Shown here: positions 50,411 to 60,728 of the stretch, one piece after another
Numbering within the stretch: position 1 is the first letter of the stretch
Layout of the letters: every line of letters starts with the position of its first letter
Origin: Mycoplasma haemofelis str. Langford 1
GTDB lineage: Bacteria; Bacillota_I; Bacilli_A; Mycoplasmatales; Mycoplasmoidaceae
Direction of reading: 5' to 3'
Assembly (NCBI RefSeq): GCF_000200735.1
Contig: NC_014970.1
Location: 930,001 to 994,000, forward strand
DNA length: 64,000 nucleotides
Made by a program: the position numbers and the translations under genes
The notes under the pieces: generated by a model
Told to the model about the DNA's origin: nothing
Database searches by the model: none
The model's input: the letters and a program-made list of their open reading frames with translations, nothing else

Positions 50411-52289
50411 TAGGAAGTTATTAATTTTCTCTGGAAGTCCTTTTCTTGGTTTTGCTGGTTTTTTGAGAGCCTCAGATCAAGAGATAAAGGATTACAAGAT
50501 AATGGTTAACTACAATGGTCAAGCTGATCTCTTACTGAGTCTACAAATACCTCCAGACTACTATCCCTATCAATTCAAAAAGACTGCACTATATGACTAT
50601 CTAACCGATGTTGATCAATATGTAATCACCAACGCACACACTTCCACCAATAAGAGTTTAATAAAGGTAAAGTTACAGTCTAGACTTGATGAATTACTAG
50701 GGAAAGTTAAGGAATTTGGGCCTTCCCTGTGGAATGAAGGTCTTTACGATTCTGGACTAGTATTTAGAAATGACCAATTCTGAAGTAATAAGAGAACTTC
50801 AGTATTATTCCTAGAACAGTTTGTAGCTGACGATCATAGCATTCTTTCTAGTTCCTTCAATTTACTACCAACGCACAAGGACTTAATAGTAACTAACTAC
50901 AGAGCAGCAAGAGACCCTTACACCATCTTTTCTAAGAAGGTATTTAAGTGTTTTGAGAGTTCCAATATAGCTCTAGTTTCAGATAAAGCTGGAGACGATA
51001 ATACATGTGATAGTGATAGTGATAGTGATAGTGATAGCAAGAAGATTGCAGATAAGTTAAAGGAGTATGTCTCTAGCTACAACAAGGAGTCTATTAACTC
51101 TCTTTATAGATTCGGGAGATATATTGATTTCTGAAATAAATTATTCAGTGAGCATTCATCGCAACTCAACGAACTAAAAATAGAAGAGTGAATTAAGAAG
51201 GATAAACTCTTCTCTTTAAAAGAGCACGATGAAGCCATCGCGAAAAAATATGCCAATACGGTTTTCACAACGGAGGAGATTAATAATTTAAATAGTTGAA
51301 ATGGAAATGGCGGTTGGAAATCAAACTATTTAAGCACTTTAAGCACTTTAAGCAAAACTCACCATCCAGCTCTAGAACAAACAACCATACCTGGAGAAGC
51401 TCCTTTAGCTGAGGGTGCACAGAAGGAAGTTGTTATCTTCTTATTTCAATTTGCTGCGTTACTAGATAAGTACTCTAAGGGCAATAACTTCCAAACTGAA
51501 TTTAAAGATGACTACCGAAAGGAATTCATACAGAATGCCCTTAAAAATGCTGCAACCATGGGTAACAATCTGAAGACAAGGATTACGAATATAAGAGACT
51601 ACTTTAAGAAGATAGGGGTTGTTGATAATGGATATGATCCGTCGAATGGTAACAACTCTAACTCTAACTCTAACTCTAAATCATTAGCGATACTAACCTA
51701 TCCACCTACCTCTTATGGTGCTGGAGAGGCTACTATTCAATCCATGTCCAAGTTCCCATTCATCTATTCAGATATTGGACTAAGACAAGTATTTCCTAAA
51801 GATATAGAAACTACCACCTCCATGGAAGATGACATCTTCTCTGTGGATGATAATGGATGGTGATGAAAGATAGGTAAAGCTGATTTAGATCCTTCTCACT
51901 TACTTAAGTTTGAAGGAACTGCAGATAATGTACTTATATTGGCTAACCCCGAAGATTGAAGCTTACTTAAAGACAAAAATTCATCTGCAGTCAAATCTAT
52001 TGGGAATCTCTTAAAGAATAGAACATCTAACAATATAGATCCTCACAAAGTCAATACTGAAGGATATCCCGTTAAATACAACAAGTATCACCTATGAAAC
52101 GAAGGACTTAGATCTCCTATAGCTTTGAACTTACTTCTAGATAGCCTAGTTGATATGTTTCAAAAATGATACGATAAGGGCTTTTCACATACCAGTGAGT
52201 ATTGTAAAGCTATGGATTGAGGGGACTACTGACATCAACAGTTTGTAGAAGGTAGCAGTGCTGCAAGTGCTGCAAGTGCTAGTCAATAA
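50397..52289 (+). CDS. Large secreted or surface protein, 620-aa family (630 aa)
   Basis: Unknown function. GTG at 50397, inside the end of the upstream gene, gives MLQVNRKLLIFSGSPFLGFA, a signal-like head. The body aligns with 48551 throughout: DYYPYQFKKTALYDYLTDVD, THHPALEQTTIPGEAP, YPPTSYGAGEATIQSMSKFP, YHLWNEGLRSPIALNLLLDS, AMDWGDYW. It differs mainly in low-complexity inserts: (Asp-Ser)n at 51009-51038, Ser-Thr-Leu repeats near 51333, (Asn-Ser)n at 51654-51677 and (Ala-Ala-Ser)n at the end. Several UGA Trp codons. Start choice is moderately sure. Confidence 0.84.
51009..51038 (+). repeat. In-frame hexamer repeat GATAGT x5 (last GATAGC)
   Basis: Encodes alternating Asp-Ser in a region where the tandem paralogue has a shorter Asn-Lys-Asp-rich loop. 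Frame-neutral length variation. Confidence 0.9.
51654..51677 (+). repeat. In-frame hexamer repeat AACTCT x4
   Basis: Encodes Asn-Ser four times. The homologous site in the 48551 gene carries only two units, so copy number has changed between the paralogues. Confidence 0.88.
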
Positions 52290-52708
52290 TGGATAGCCTA
52301 TTAGTTAAATCATTGTTGTTAGTGGGTGGTACTTCTGCTGTAGGCTGTAGCGCAGCATTTCTGGAGTATGATTCACAACTAGAACCAACTCCCACAGTTA
52401 AAACTAGTGTAACTAAGGCTCCTTCAAAGATTAGTGGATATGAAGATATCATTCCTTTTCAGAAAAGTAAAGGATGTAACTTCTGATTTGTAGAGACATG
52501 ATCAGAAAAGAAGATAGCTGGTCCTACAAAGCTAGAAAAGATACTACTTCAAGAAAGACCTAACGGAGATAAGAATACCGTCAGGGATAAGGAGAAGAAG
52601 TTATTTGAGTATTTAAATAGTATTTCTACAGAGCATTGTAAGGATGGAAAGCATTTAACTATTCACTATAAGGAAGGGAGGCAATGAGAACTTCATAATG
52701 GCACTTAA
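52289..52708 (+). CDS. Putative lipoprotein-like small protein (139 aa)
   Basis: Unknown function. MDSLLVKSLLLVGGTSAVGC ends its hydrophobic head at Cys 20 in an AVGC context, lipobox-like. Then GYEDIIPFQKSKGCNFWFVE, TWSEKKIAGPTKLEKILLQE and a short tail. Same family as 17853. Joined by TAATG to the 630-residue gene, so the two are probably co-expressed. Confidence 0.86.
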
Positions 52709-53183
52709 TATTTGACAACCACTCCTACTTTTGACCGGAGCCGGAGCTTCTTCTGCTGTATATTTATTCTTGGATGATTATGGATTGGTGGATGAGAAGA
52801 TCACAGATAAACGAAGATTTACAAAGAGGGAGGTCACTAACATTAGCAGTTTTGAAGATATTATGGATTTTCAGAGGAGTAAGGGATGCAACTTCTGATT
52901 TGTTGGTAACTGAGGCAAGCAAGAAGTATGGAATGCCCTGAAGATACGAGACATCATAAAACAAGAGGGAGACAATAAGAATAGAGCTGATGGAGAGATT
53001 CAGAAGGCTAAAGATCTATTTACCTTCTTAAATGGCTCAGAGAAGAATAAGTGTACTGGAGGAGCTCAACTAACTTACGCCTACGAATCTGGATGAAAAA
53101 CAAAAACTGAGGGAGCTTCGGAGCAGCTTCGCCTGCTAAGCCTTAGTACATCATTTCTTATATCTAATAAACTTAGGATCTAA
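52698..53183 (+). CDS. Small anchored protein related to 52289, extended tail (161 aa)
   Basis: Unknown function. MALNIWQPLLLLTGAGASSA, VYLFLDDYGLVDEK: the head lacks the Cys of its relatives, so it cannot be a lipoprotein by that route. Then SSFEDIMDFQRSKGCNFWFV, WNALKIRDIIKQEG, NKCTGGAQLTYAYESGWK. After the point where 17853 ends it continues about 30 residues (GASEQLRLLSLSTSFLISNK) through the antisense of the converging gene, overlapping it by 48 bp. The tail may result from loss of the original stop. Confidence 0.8.
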
Positions 53184-53795
53184 TTCGTGCTTATAGGGTT
53201 GCTCCTTATTAAATTCGCATCACTTCTTTAGATAAAGAACAGTAGCTTCAGACTTCTTAAGAACTCCATTCTCAAAAGGTTTACCCATATATACATCCAC
53301 CCTCTGAATCCAATCTTCCTCTTTAGACTTCTTTCAGTAATCCTCTATTACAGAATCCCAATACTGCTGATCCTTGTTGGAATAATAGTCGTATTCAAAG
53401 TCCAAAATCTCCGACCCTAAATTCTCTAACTGATCAGTAAAGCTAATAGGACTAGTACACCAAGTAGCTACTAACTTAAAAAGCCAATCATCCTTACCCA
53501 AGAATTTCCTTTTAGAATTAGCTTCACATCAGAACTTCAAATTAGAAGGATCTTTCCCAATATTCTTAGGAGATATCTCCCCTTCGCCCAGTCTAATTAA
53601 ATCTTGATTATTAGACTCAGAGTATCTAGCTTTCTGAATATCCCAGGAGGAAGAATCCCCTTGGGAAAGCATAGGTCTTCCAGTAACTTTTAAATATCTC
53701 TCTATAGTAAAAGGTCTAGCGGCCTTTATTGCAGTTCAAGCTGCAAAGGATCCTACAATCGCAACCGGAAACAGGGTTTTAGATTGTATAGGCAT
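53136..53795 (-). CDS. Array-like protein, unassigned (219 aa)
   Basis: Unknown function. MPIQSKTLFPVAIVGSFAAW head, weakly glycine-rich. Then FTIERYLKVTGRP, KFWCEANSKRKFLGKDDWLF, ATWCTSPISFTDQLENLGSE, LKKWCEFNKEQPYKHELDPK and KKWCTKA. Keeps four W-C motifs but the linkers match no other group here. Last gene of the 53136-56249 minus run. Confidence 0.87.
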
Positions 53796-54422
53796 CTAAG
53801 ACTCTCGACAGAACAACACCATATTAGAATAGCCTAGATCATCAACATACATATCAGAAGCAATTGAATCACACCAATTCTTGAGAGCAGTAGCATTTTC
53901 CTTAGTGTAAGAAGCGCTTGTAAGTCCGGATTTAAGATCCTTTAATTTCTGCACCAATGAACCAGAGTGACCTTTTAAAGATGTAAGTCTAGCACTTCAC
54001 TTGGTTCCGGCAGATGAAGTCGTATCTTCTGTGAATCACTTATCTTGTGGAGCTACATCCTTATTATTCTTAGAGCAGAAGGACTTAAGATCTTTGAATT
54101 CGTTGGAATCCTCTCCAGAAAAGTAGGAATCATATATTTCCTGACAAGCTTTCTTCAATAAGGTCTTAGATTCCTCGGTAGGCTCATTGGAAGCTAGGGG
54201 GATGGCCTTTACCTTCTTTAATTTCTCGTTGAAAGGGGAGCTTCCTTGAGCAACCAAACTCTTAACTCTTGCAACCCAGATACCATCATCCTTCTCCCCT
54301 ATAAGAGACTTGGGAAACTTATTCCTTATAGAATTCTTATTCTTCATATGATTAACAGCCAATAAACCTGAAGCTCCCGCTCCAGTAACCCCCGCCAAAG
54401 AAAACATTAAAGCCTTATTCAT
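53796..54422 (-). CDS. Array-like protein, unassigned (208 aa)
   Basis: Unknown function. MNKALMFSLAGVTGAGASGL, LAVNHMKNKNSIRNKFPKSL; KKACQEIYDSYFSGEDSNEF; KSFCSKNNKDVAPQDKWFTE; KNWCDSIASDMYVDDLGY; VLFCRES. Aromatic-Cys mostly Phe-Cys. Its stop directly abuts the start of the gene downstream and its ATG overlaps the stop of the gene upstream. Confidence 0.87.
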
Positions 54423-55027
54423 TAATTTCCTGCCTCCTCACTACATCACTTCTCCACCTTCTTAGACATATCCTCAACCCCCAACTCATACATCTTCATT
54501 TCATATTTAGCAGCACACCATCCATTCAAAGCTGTTCCGCCAGCAGTCTTCTCACTAGGTTTAGTGCTTCCTAATGCATCATCGGGAAGCTTAAGATCTC
54601 CTGCATTACTATTTCCACTATTAAACTTCTCCCATGCCTTTTGCCACTTCTCAGTCGCTCCAGAAGTTGGCAATAAGGCTTTGCTTAAACTATCCTTAAG
54701 AGACCTATTATCCACGACACACCACATCATTGCTTGATCATACTTCTCCTTATTAAAGGATTCCTTTAAAGTATCTTCGCATCAAGCCCCAATCTGATCT
54801 TCAGATATATTGGGAATCTTGCCACTCTCCTTTGACTTGTAAACTTCCTTAAACTTCTTCCAAATAGGATCCTCCTTAGAAGAAAGAACTCGTTGGTAGT
54901 CCTTTAAGGAAGATTTGACCTTATATAAGATAGTATCCCCTCCGGAAGTGGCATACATATAACCTCCTGCGGAAGCCGCTGAGGCTCCTAAAGCCACAGT
55001 AGGAGCTATTACTTTTGCAGAAGGCAT
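54422..55027 (-). CDS. Array protein, group K (201 aa)
   Basis: Unknown function. MPSAKVIAPTVALGASAASA, GGYMYATSGGDTILYKVKSS; YQRVLSSKEDPIWKKFKEVY; AWCEDTLKESFNKEKYDQAM; MMWCVVDNRSLKDSLSKALL; GWCAAKYEMKMYELGVEDMS; VEKWCSEEAGN. Closest to 14115 and 22866. TAATG overlaps at both ends. Confidence 0.9.
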
Positions 55028-55629
55028 TACTTAGTACATCACTTATCTGACTTCTTGTAATCGTCATTATCAATATCCACAAATAAGGATTGTGATGCTG
55101 TGTTGCAAAATCCCACAATCGCTTCTTTGGTAATATCGGTCTTACTGAACTTAGTATTCGTATCTTTGGAAAGCTTTAACTTCTCATCTAAGTTATCTTC
55201 CTTCTGATAACTAGATAAAGAAGCACTTCATCCAGAATCATCCTCAATTCATCTCTTGGTTCCTGAAGTAGCGAAGTGATGTTTCAAGGTGGCTCTAGTG
55301 CATCACTTTGTATAAATATCCAGAAAGCTGTTATCAACGCTATCTCCAGTACTATTGCAGTATGCCTTTATTTTCTGTAGTTCGGGAGTAGCTGTCGTTA
55401 CCCCTTTAATCCTCTCATTCTCATGGGAGGTCTTGTATTCATTAATCAAAGCATTTCAAATAGAGTCATGACTATTCCCAGTTAAATCAAGAACCACTCT
55501 TTCCTTATCAGAGAACCTATCCTTTAACTTAACAGTCGAAGAATTATCCTTCTTGATAAGAAAATAACTTCCAGTTCCTGCCGCCCCTAATGCCCCAGTA
55601 GAAAGTGCCGCTTTAGATAGAAAGTTCAC
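55027..55629 (-). CDS. Array protein, group O (200 aa), GTG start
   Basis: Unknown function. GTG at 55629 gives MNFLSKAALSTGALGAAGTG, SYFLIKKDNSSTVKLKDRFS; RVVLDLTGNSHDSIWNALIN; KAYCNSTGDSVDNSFLDIYT; TKWCTRATLKHHFATSGTKR; GFCNTASQSLFVDIDND; KSDKWCTK. Paralogue of 60099 (LEDYSNSHDNIWDEIAKEYK, KEYCKNTSSLIDEKLLDTY). Sits between K and L genes here. Confidence 0.87.
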
Positions 55630-55631
55630 AA

Positions 55632-56249
55632 CTAAGCATTACCTTGAGTTTCGTTACATCACCTCTCAACTTCTGACAGTGTAGATTTAGCATTTAACTT
55701 GTACATAGGTCATGAGTATCTATCCTTACATCACGTCAACAGCTTAGGCCCTCCGGCATTCTTATCACTCACTGTAGAGCTTAGGAGTTCTGCATAAGTG
55801 GTAGTTAGAGAGGTTTCTGTACTAGAAGCAGTCTTTAACTTTTGTCAAGCCTCCTTAAACTTATCTCCATTACCTTCGGTAGATAACAACCTCACCCCTT
55901 TAGAAGCAGCTTCCCCACTTAAAGTACTTATATTAACGACACACCAAGTAAGGGCTAGATCATACTTAGACTGATCAAACTTCTGGGACAGAGTATCTAC
56001 ACACCATTTAGGTAACTGCTCTTCATCTGCAACCCCCTCAATCTTTGAAGAGCTTTCTTTATAAACCTTCTTCCACTCCTGCCATTCAGCAAGACTCTCA
56101 CGATCAAGAATCCTTCTTGGTAACCTCTTTACCTCTTCCTTTAACTTATCTCTAACAGTAGTAGAATCTGAAAGTAGGTAATACCCTCCACCTACTCCTA
56201 TTCCCCCAACTCCCGCCACAGGAAGAAGCATCTTTACAGGGGAAGACAT
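55632..56249 (-). CDS. Array protein, group L (205 aa)
   Basis: Unknown function. MSSPVKMLLPVAGVGGIGVG, GGYYLLSDSTTVRDKLKEEV; LPRRILDRESLAEWQEWKKV; PKWCVDTLSQKFDQSKYDLA; LTWCVVNISTLSGEAASKGV; LTWCKDRYSWPMYKLNAKST; VERWCNETQGNA. First gene of its run, divergent from a group G gene at 56336: third copy of the L/G divergent pair. Confidence 0.9.
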
Positions 56250-56335
56250 GATTAATTAAGCCAATGGGTCGGACAACCTACTAATCTCTAAAAATAAACT
56301 TATAAATTTCCCCTTACCATCTATCCTTGCACATC

Positions 56336-56983
56336 ATGCCATCATCATCAACTATAAAAGTAGCTTCTGGTTTGGGGGCGGCTGGAGCCATTGGTGGTGG
56401 AGTCGCTTTATCTAAACCTTATTTATTTCCCGATAAAGCTACTCTTAGATCTCTAGTAGAAGCCGATAAATGGAAATTCCTAAGTGGATCTAATAGTTCT
56501 GAAATCTCTGAAATTCTAGCGACTTACAAAAGTCAAAATCCATCACCTTTTGCCAACTTCAAAGGTGATGAAGGCAACAAGGATGATCTCCTCTTGGAGA
56601 AATGCAAAGAGCTTTCTGGAAAGTATGAAGACGACGCAAATAAAGAGGGGTTTTTAAGAAAGCTAAAGAGGTGGTGCGTAATTCCAAAGAGCGTGCAGGA
56701 TAGATTAAGTGATTTCAATATCACTCCTATGTCTACCGAGGATCCTTCTAGTGGTACTAATGAAGATCAATCTTGAATAAGTAAGATGAAGAGTTATGAA
56801 AGTAGCAATAGTAAATTTAGTCAATTAGCTTCTCTTAATAGTGGAACAGATGATGAGAAAGCAAAGAAGCTAAGGACTCGTTGTAAGGATGAACTTAATG
56901 TCAAGTCATTTACCGAATCTTTCGAAGTAACGTTTGATAAGGTGAAATTATGATGTGTATCTATTCAAAAACTAGGAAATTAG
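56336..56983 (+). CDS. Array protein, group G (215 aa)
   Basis: Unknown function. MPSSSTIKVASGLGAAGAIG, VALSKPYLFPDKATLRSLVE; LEKCKELSGKYEDDANKEGF; KRWCVIPKSVQDRLSDFNIT; RTRCKDELNVKSFTESFEVT; KLWCVSIQKLGN. ATG at 56336 chosen over TTG at 56327 from alignment with MPSPAAIKAASG. The only plus gene between 53183 and 61719; no H partner follows, and its stop overlaps that of the converging gene. Confidence 0.9.
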
Positions 56984-57594
56984 GTTCCTTGAGTCTCGCT
57001 GCATCACTTCTCAACTTTCTTAGATAAATCTTCAGCCCCTAACTCATACATCTTCATAGAGTATCTATCGTTACATCATTTATTTAAGGCCTTACCGCCA
57101 TCTTCTTTTCCACTAGGTTTGGAACTACCAACTAATGCATCATCTGAAAGCTTTAGAACACCGGCATTACTATTATCTTTCTCAAACTTCTCCCACGCCT
57201 TCTGTCACTTGCCATCTACTCCTTCTCCGGATGATGGCAGTAAAGAAGTACCTACGTGATCTTTAATAGATCTATCGTAGACAACACACCATGTCATGAC
57301 CTTGTCATATTTATCCTGAGTAAAAGTCTCTTTCAAAGTAGATTCACACCATTCATTAACTTTCTCTTCAGACACATCAGAAATCTGCTTCTCTTTAGAT
57401 GCTTTATAAACTTCCTTAAATTTCTCTCAAGCGGAATCGTCCTTGGAAGAAAGTACTCTGTGATGATCCTTTAGAGACTCCTTAACCTTATCTAATACAG
57501 TTGCCTGTTTAGAAGTAGCATAGAAATAACCTCCAACTGAAGCGGCCGAAGCTCCTGCTGCTAAAGTTGGGATTGCTATTTTGGATGGATCCAT
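56980..57594 (-). CDS. Array protein, group K (204 aa)
   Basis: Unknown function. MDPSKIAIPTLAAGASAASV, GGYFYATSKQATVLDKVKES; HHRVLSSKDDSAWEKFKEVY; EWCESTLKETFTQDKYDKVM; MTWCVVYDRSIKDHVGTSLL; NKWCNDRYSMKMYELGAEDL; VEKWCSETQGT. Ends a seven-gene minus run of alternating K and L genes. Confidence 0.9.
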
Positions 57595-57597
57595 AAA

Positions 57598-58230
57598 CTA
57601 AGAGTCCTTACCAGCATCCTCATGACATCACTTCTTCACCTTCTCAAGATCATTTATGGCATCCAACTTATACATAGCTCAAGAATATCTAGTTGTACAT
57701 CAAGTCTTAAGAGCGGTTCCCCCTGCAGTTTCATCTGAAGAGCTATCGCTAATGACTGTAGTATCGTTGATAGCTAAATCGCCAGCAGTTGATTTCTGAG
57801 CCTTTACTTTCTTCCAAGCATTTTTAAACTTAGTCTCAACATCACTTCCATCGGAAGAAATTAAAGTGACTCCACTAGAAGCCAACTCCCCTTTTAAGGT
57901 GCTAGTATTCACGACACATCATGACTTGACTACGTCGTATTTAGACTTATCAAATTTCTGATTCAAAGTATCTGCACATCATTTGGGCAGATCTGAAGCG
58001 TCGGAAACTCCTGCAATCTTCTGATTGGAAGATTTAGATTCGTAAACCTTCTTCCATTCGGATCATTCGGCGCTTGATTCGGAGGAAAGTATTTTCCTAG
58101 GTAAACCTTTTAATTCTGTTTTTAAGTGATCTCTAATGGTGGAAGAATCAGACAATAAGTAATAACCTCCTGCTGTTCCCACTCCACCTAACCCAACAAT
58201 AGGAGCAACGGTTTTTAATGAAGTAGGCAT
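57598..58230 (-). CDS. Array protein, group L (210 aa)
   Basis: Unknown function. MPTSLKTVAPIVGLGGVGTA, GGYYLLSDSSTIRDHLKTEL; LPRKILSSESSAEWSEWKKV; PKWCADTLNQKFDKSKYDVV; KSWCVVNTSTLKGELASSGV; KTWCTTRYSWAMYKLDAIND; VKKWCHEDAGKDS. Three bases from the K gene downstream; its stop region directly follows the ATG of that transcript order. Confidence 0.9.
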
Positions 58231-58848
58231 CTAATTCTTAGCTTCAACGCATCATCTCCCCACCTTCTTAGATAAACCATCCGCATTCAATTCATACATC
58301 TTCACCCCATATTTAGAAGTACATCACTTTTGTAAAGCGGGGCCTCCCTTATCTTTTCCCTTAGGATCTACATTCTCCAATTGATCATCTGGAATCTGCA
58401 AGTCCCCAGCTCCGCCATTATCGGTATTAAATTTCTCCCAAGCCGACTTCCACTTCTCCTCAACCCCATCTCCAGATTCGGGTAATAGGGAATCACCTAA
58501 ATGATCTTTAATAGACCGATCATAAATCACACACCACATCATCGCTTGGTCATATTTCAATTGAACGAACTCCCCCTTCAATGTGCTTTCACATCAACTA
58601 TTAATTTGTTCAGAAGATACATTGGAAATCTGTTTACTTGGTTGATGAGAGTAAACTTCTTTGAACTTCTCCCAAGCAGAATCTCCCTTAGAAAGAAGAA
58701 TGCGTTGATGATCTTTCAAAGAAGCCTGAACTTTATCTAATACCGTGGTTTTTGTCTGCCGTCCGGATGTAGCATAAAAATACCCTCCCACAGAGGCAGC
58801 TGAAGATCCTGCTGCCAAAGTCGGAATTGCTATCTTAGAAAAGCCCAT
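58231..58848 (-). CDS. Array protein, group K (205 aa)
   Basis: Unknown function. MGFSKIAIPTLAAGSSAASV, GGYFYATSGRQTKTTVLDKV; HQRILLSKGDSAWEKFKEVY; SWCESTLKGEFVQLKYDQAM; MMWCVIYDRSIKDHLGDSLL; QKWCTSKYGVKMYELNADGL; VGRWCVEAKN. Forms with 58852 a second K-L unit next to 56980-58230. Confidence 0.9.
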
Positions 58849-58851
58849 ATA

Positions 58852-59478
58852 TTAAGCCTTTCCAGCGTCTTCGTTACACCACTTAATAACCTTATCTAAG
58901 TCCTTCCTAGCCTCCAATTTATACATCAATCAAGAGTACCTAGTAGTGCATCAAGTCTGAAGAGCTTTTCCTCCGGCCTCTTCTTGAACGCTTTCTCCTG
59001 TAACCTTATCATCACCAATATCCAAAACCCCCGCATTTGATTTTCCATCCTTAACCTTCTTTCAAGCCTTCTTAAATTTATCGACAACATCATTTCCGGT
59101 TTCTGAAATTAAACTAGTTCCCTTTAAGGAAGCCTCCCCTCTTAAGGAACTAGTGTTAACGATACACCATACCTTGGCCAGATCATACTTAGACTTATCA
59201 AGCTTCTGATCTAAGGTATCCTTACATCACTTAGGCAGGGCTTCCGAACTAGTAACCCCATCTATCTTTGGAGTTAAGGAGTTATCGTCGTAAACCTTCT
59301 TTCATTCAGATCACTCAGCCAGTCCTTCACGATCAAGAATCTTTCTAGGTAATCCTTTTATATCCTGCTTTAACTTATCTCTAATAGTGGTGGAATCGGA
59401 AAGCATGTAATATCCCCCTAAAGCCCCTGTGCCCCCCACTCCTGCCACCGGCAACAATGTCTTCAAAGAAGCCGCCAT
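58852..59478 (-). CDS. Array protein, group L (208 aa)
   Basis: Unknown function. MAASLKTLLPVAGVGGTGAL, GGYYMLSDSTTIRDKLKQDI; LPRKILDREGLAEWSEWKKV; PKWCKDTLDQKLDKSKYDLA; KVWCIVNTSSLRGEASLKGT; QTWCTTRYSWLMYKLEARKD; VIKWCNEDAGKA. LISETGNDVV is shared with 14735, showing patchy similarity across distant L genes. Confidence 0.9.
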
Positions 59479-59480
59479 AT

Positions 59481-60095
59481 TTAACCACTAAAATTTCCAG
59501 CTTCTACAGAACACCACTTCCCAACTTGTTCCATCTCTGATTCAGCATTTAATTTGTACATAGGCGAGGAATATCGATCTGTACATCACTTATGCATTGG
59601 TGTGCTTCCGTTAGATTCAGTAACAGTGGACGCCACAACCGTTGTATCTGTTATGGCTAAAGAATTATTTTCGGATTTCTTGGAATTATGGTGCTTTCAA
59701 GCCTTCTGTCATTTCCCATCAGAAGCAGCTTCCGTTAATACTTGTATTCCCTTAGAAGCTAACTCATCTTTAAAGGATCGAGTGTTAACAACACATCACT
59801 TTGAAGCTAAGTCGTAGTTCTTATCCTTCTTGGAAAGCTTAAGGGTATTTTCACACCATTGAGGGAGTGAGTCTTTAGTTACTGAATTGATCTTCTCTTG
59901 AGAAGCTCCATATACTTCCTTCCATTCTTTTCACTCTGAATCCCCGCGAGAAGACAATACCTTTTGAAAATCTTTTAAAGAGGAAGTAAGTGCCGATCCT
60001 ATTGTCTCCCTATCAGAAACTAGATAATAGCCTCCTGCTCCGGCAACTCCAGTTCCTAAAGCAGCAGGTAGTCCAAACTTTACAAGAGCACTCAT
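59481..60095 (-). CDS. Array protein, group L variant (204 aa)
   Basis: Unknown function. MSALVKFGLPAALGTGVAGA, GGYYLVSDRETIGSALTSSL then KDFQKVLSSRGDSEWKEWKE: an L head and phase with a K-like KVLSSRGDS segment. PQWCENTLKLSKKDKNYDLA; SKWCVVNTRSFKDELASKGI; HKWCTDRYSSPMYKLNAESE; VGKWCSVEAGNFSG. Probably a K/L recombinant. Confidence 0.89.
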
Positions 60096-60098
60096 AAG

Positions 60099-60728
60099 TT
60101 AAGCATTTGACTTGGTGCAATTGTGTTTAGATACTGTGTAGTCTGTATGAGTCTTATTTACGAATGGACGGAAAGACGCGGAAGAGCACCATTCCATTAA
60201 CTTCTCCTCAGAAATTTGTTCCTTGGAAATCGTAGTACTTCCCTGCCCTGTCTGAGGAATTAAAAGAGTGGATCCGTTACCATCTCCATAGGCAGTCTTA
60301 TTAGCAGTTCAATCGTCTTTATTCGTTGAAGTCAATCAAGCCTTTTTCTCAGACTTTAAATCTTCATTTATCTGATCTATCAACTTACCTCTAGAACATA
60401 AAGTTCTGTAAGTATCCAACAGCTTTTCATCAATTAAGCTAGAGGTATTCTTACAATACTCCTTAACTTGAGCTTTATCTGGATTGGTCTTAGAGACTCC
60501 TTCAACTGTGATAGAGGATGTCTTGTACTCCTTAGCTATCTCATCTCATATATTGTCATGACTATTAGAGTAATCTTCCAAGACAATCCTCTTACCTTCC
60601 TTCTCTATTAGAGCCTTTAAAGAATCCTTAATCTCATCTTGCTTAAAGAAAGCTAAATATGAAGCTCCCGCAACAGAAGGAACTGCCACAGTTGGGACAG
60701 CTACTTTAAAGGCTAAAGAGGAATTCAT
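60099..60728 (-). CDS. Array protein, group O (209 aa)
   Basis: Unknown function. MNSSLAFKVAVPTVAVPSVA, GASYLAFFKQDEIKDSLKAL; RIVLEDYSNSHDNIWDEIAK; KEYCKNTSSLIDEKLLDTYR; TLCSRGKLIDQINEDLKSEK; EWCSASFRPFVNKTHTDYTV; KHNCTKSNA. Aromatic-Cys reduced to one Y-C and one W-C; L-C and N-C elsewhere. Relative of 55027. Confidence 0.88.
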
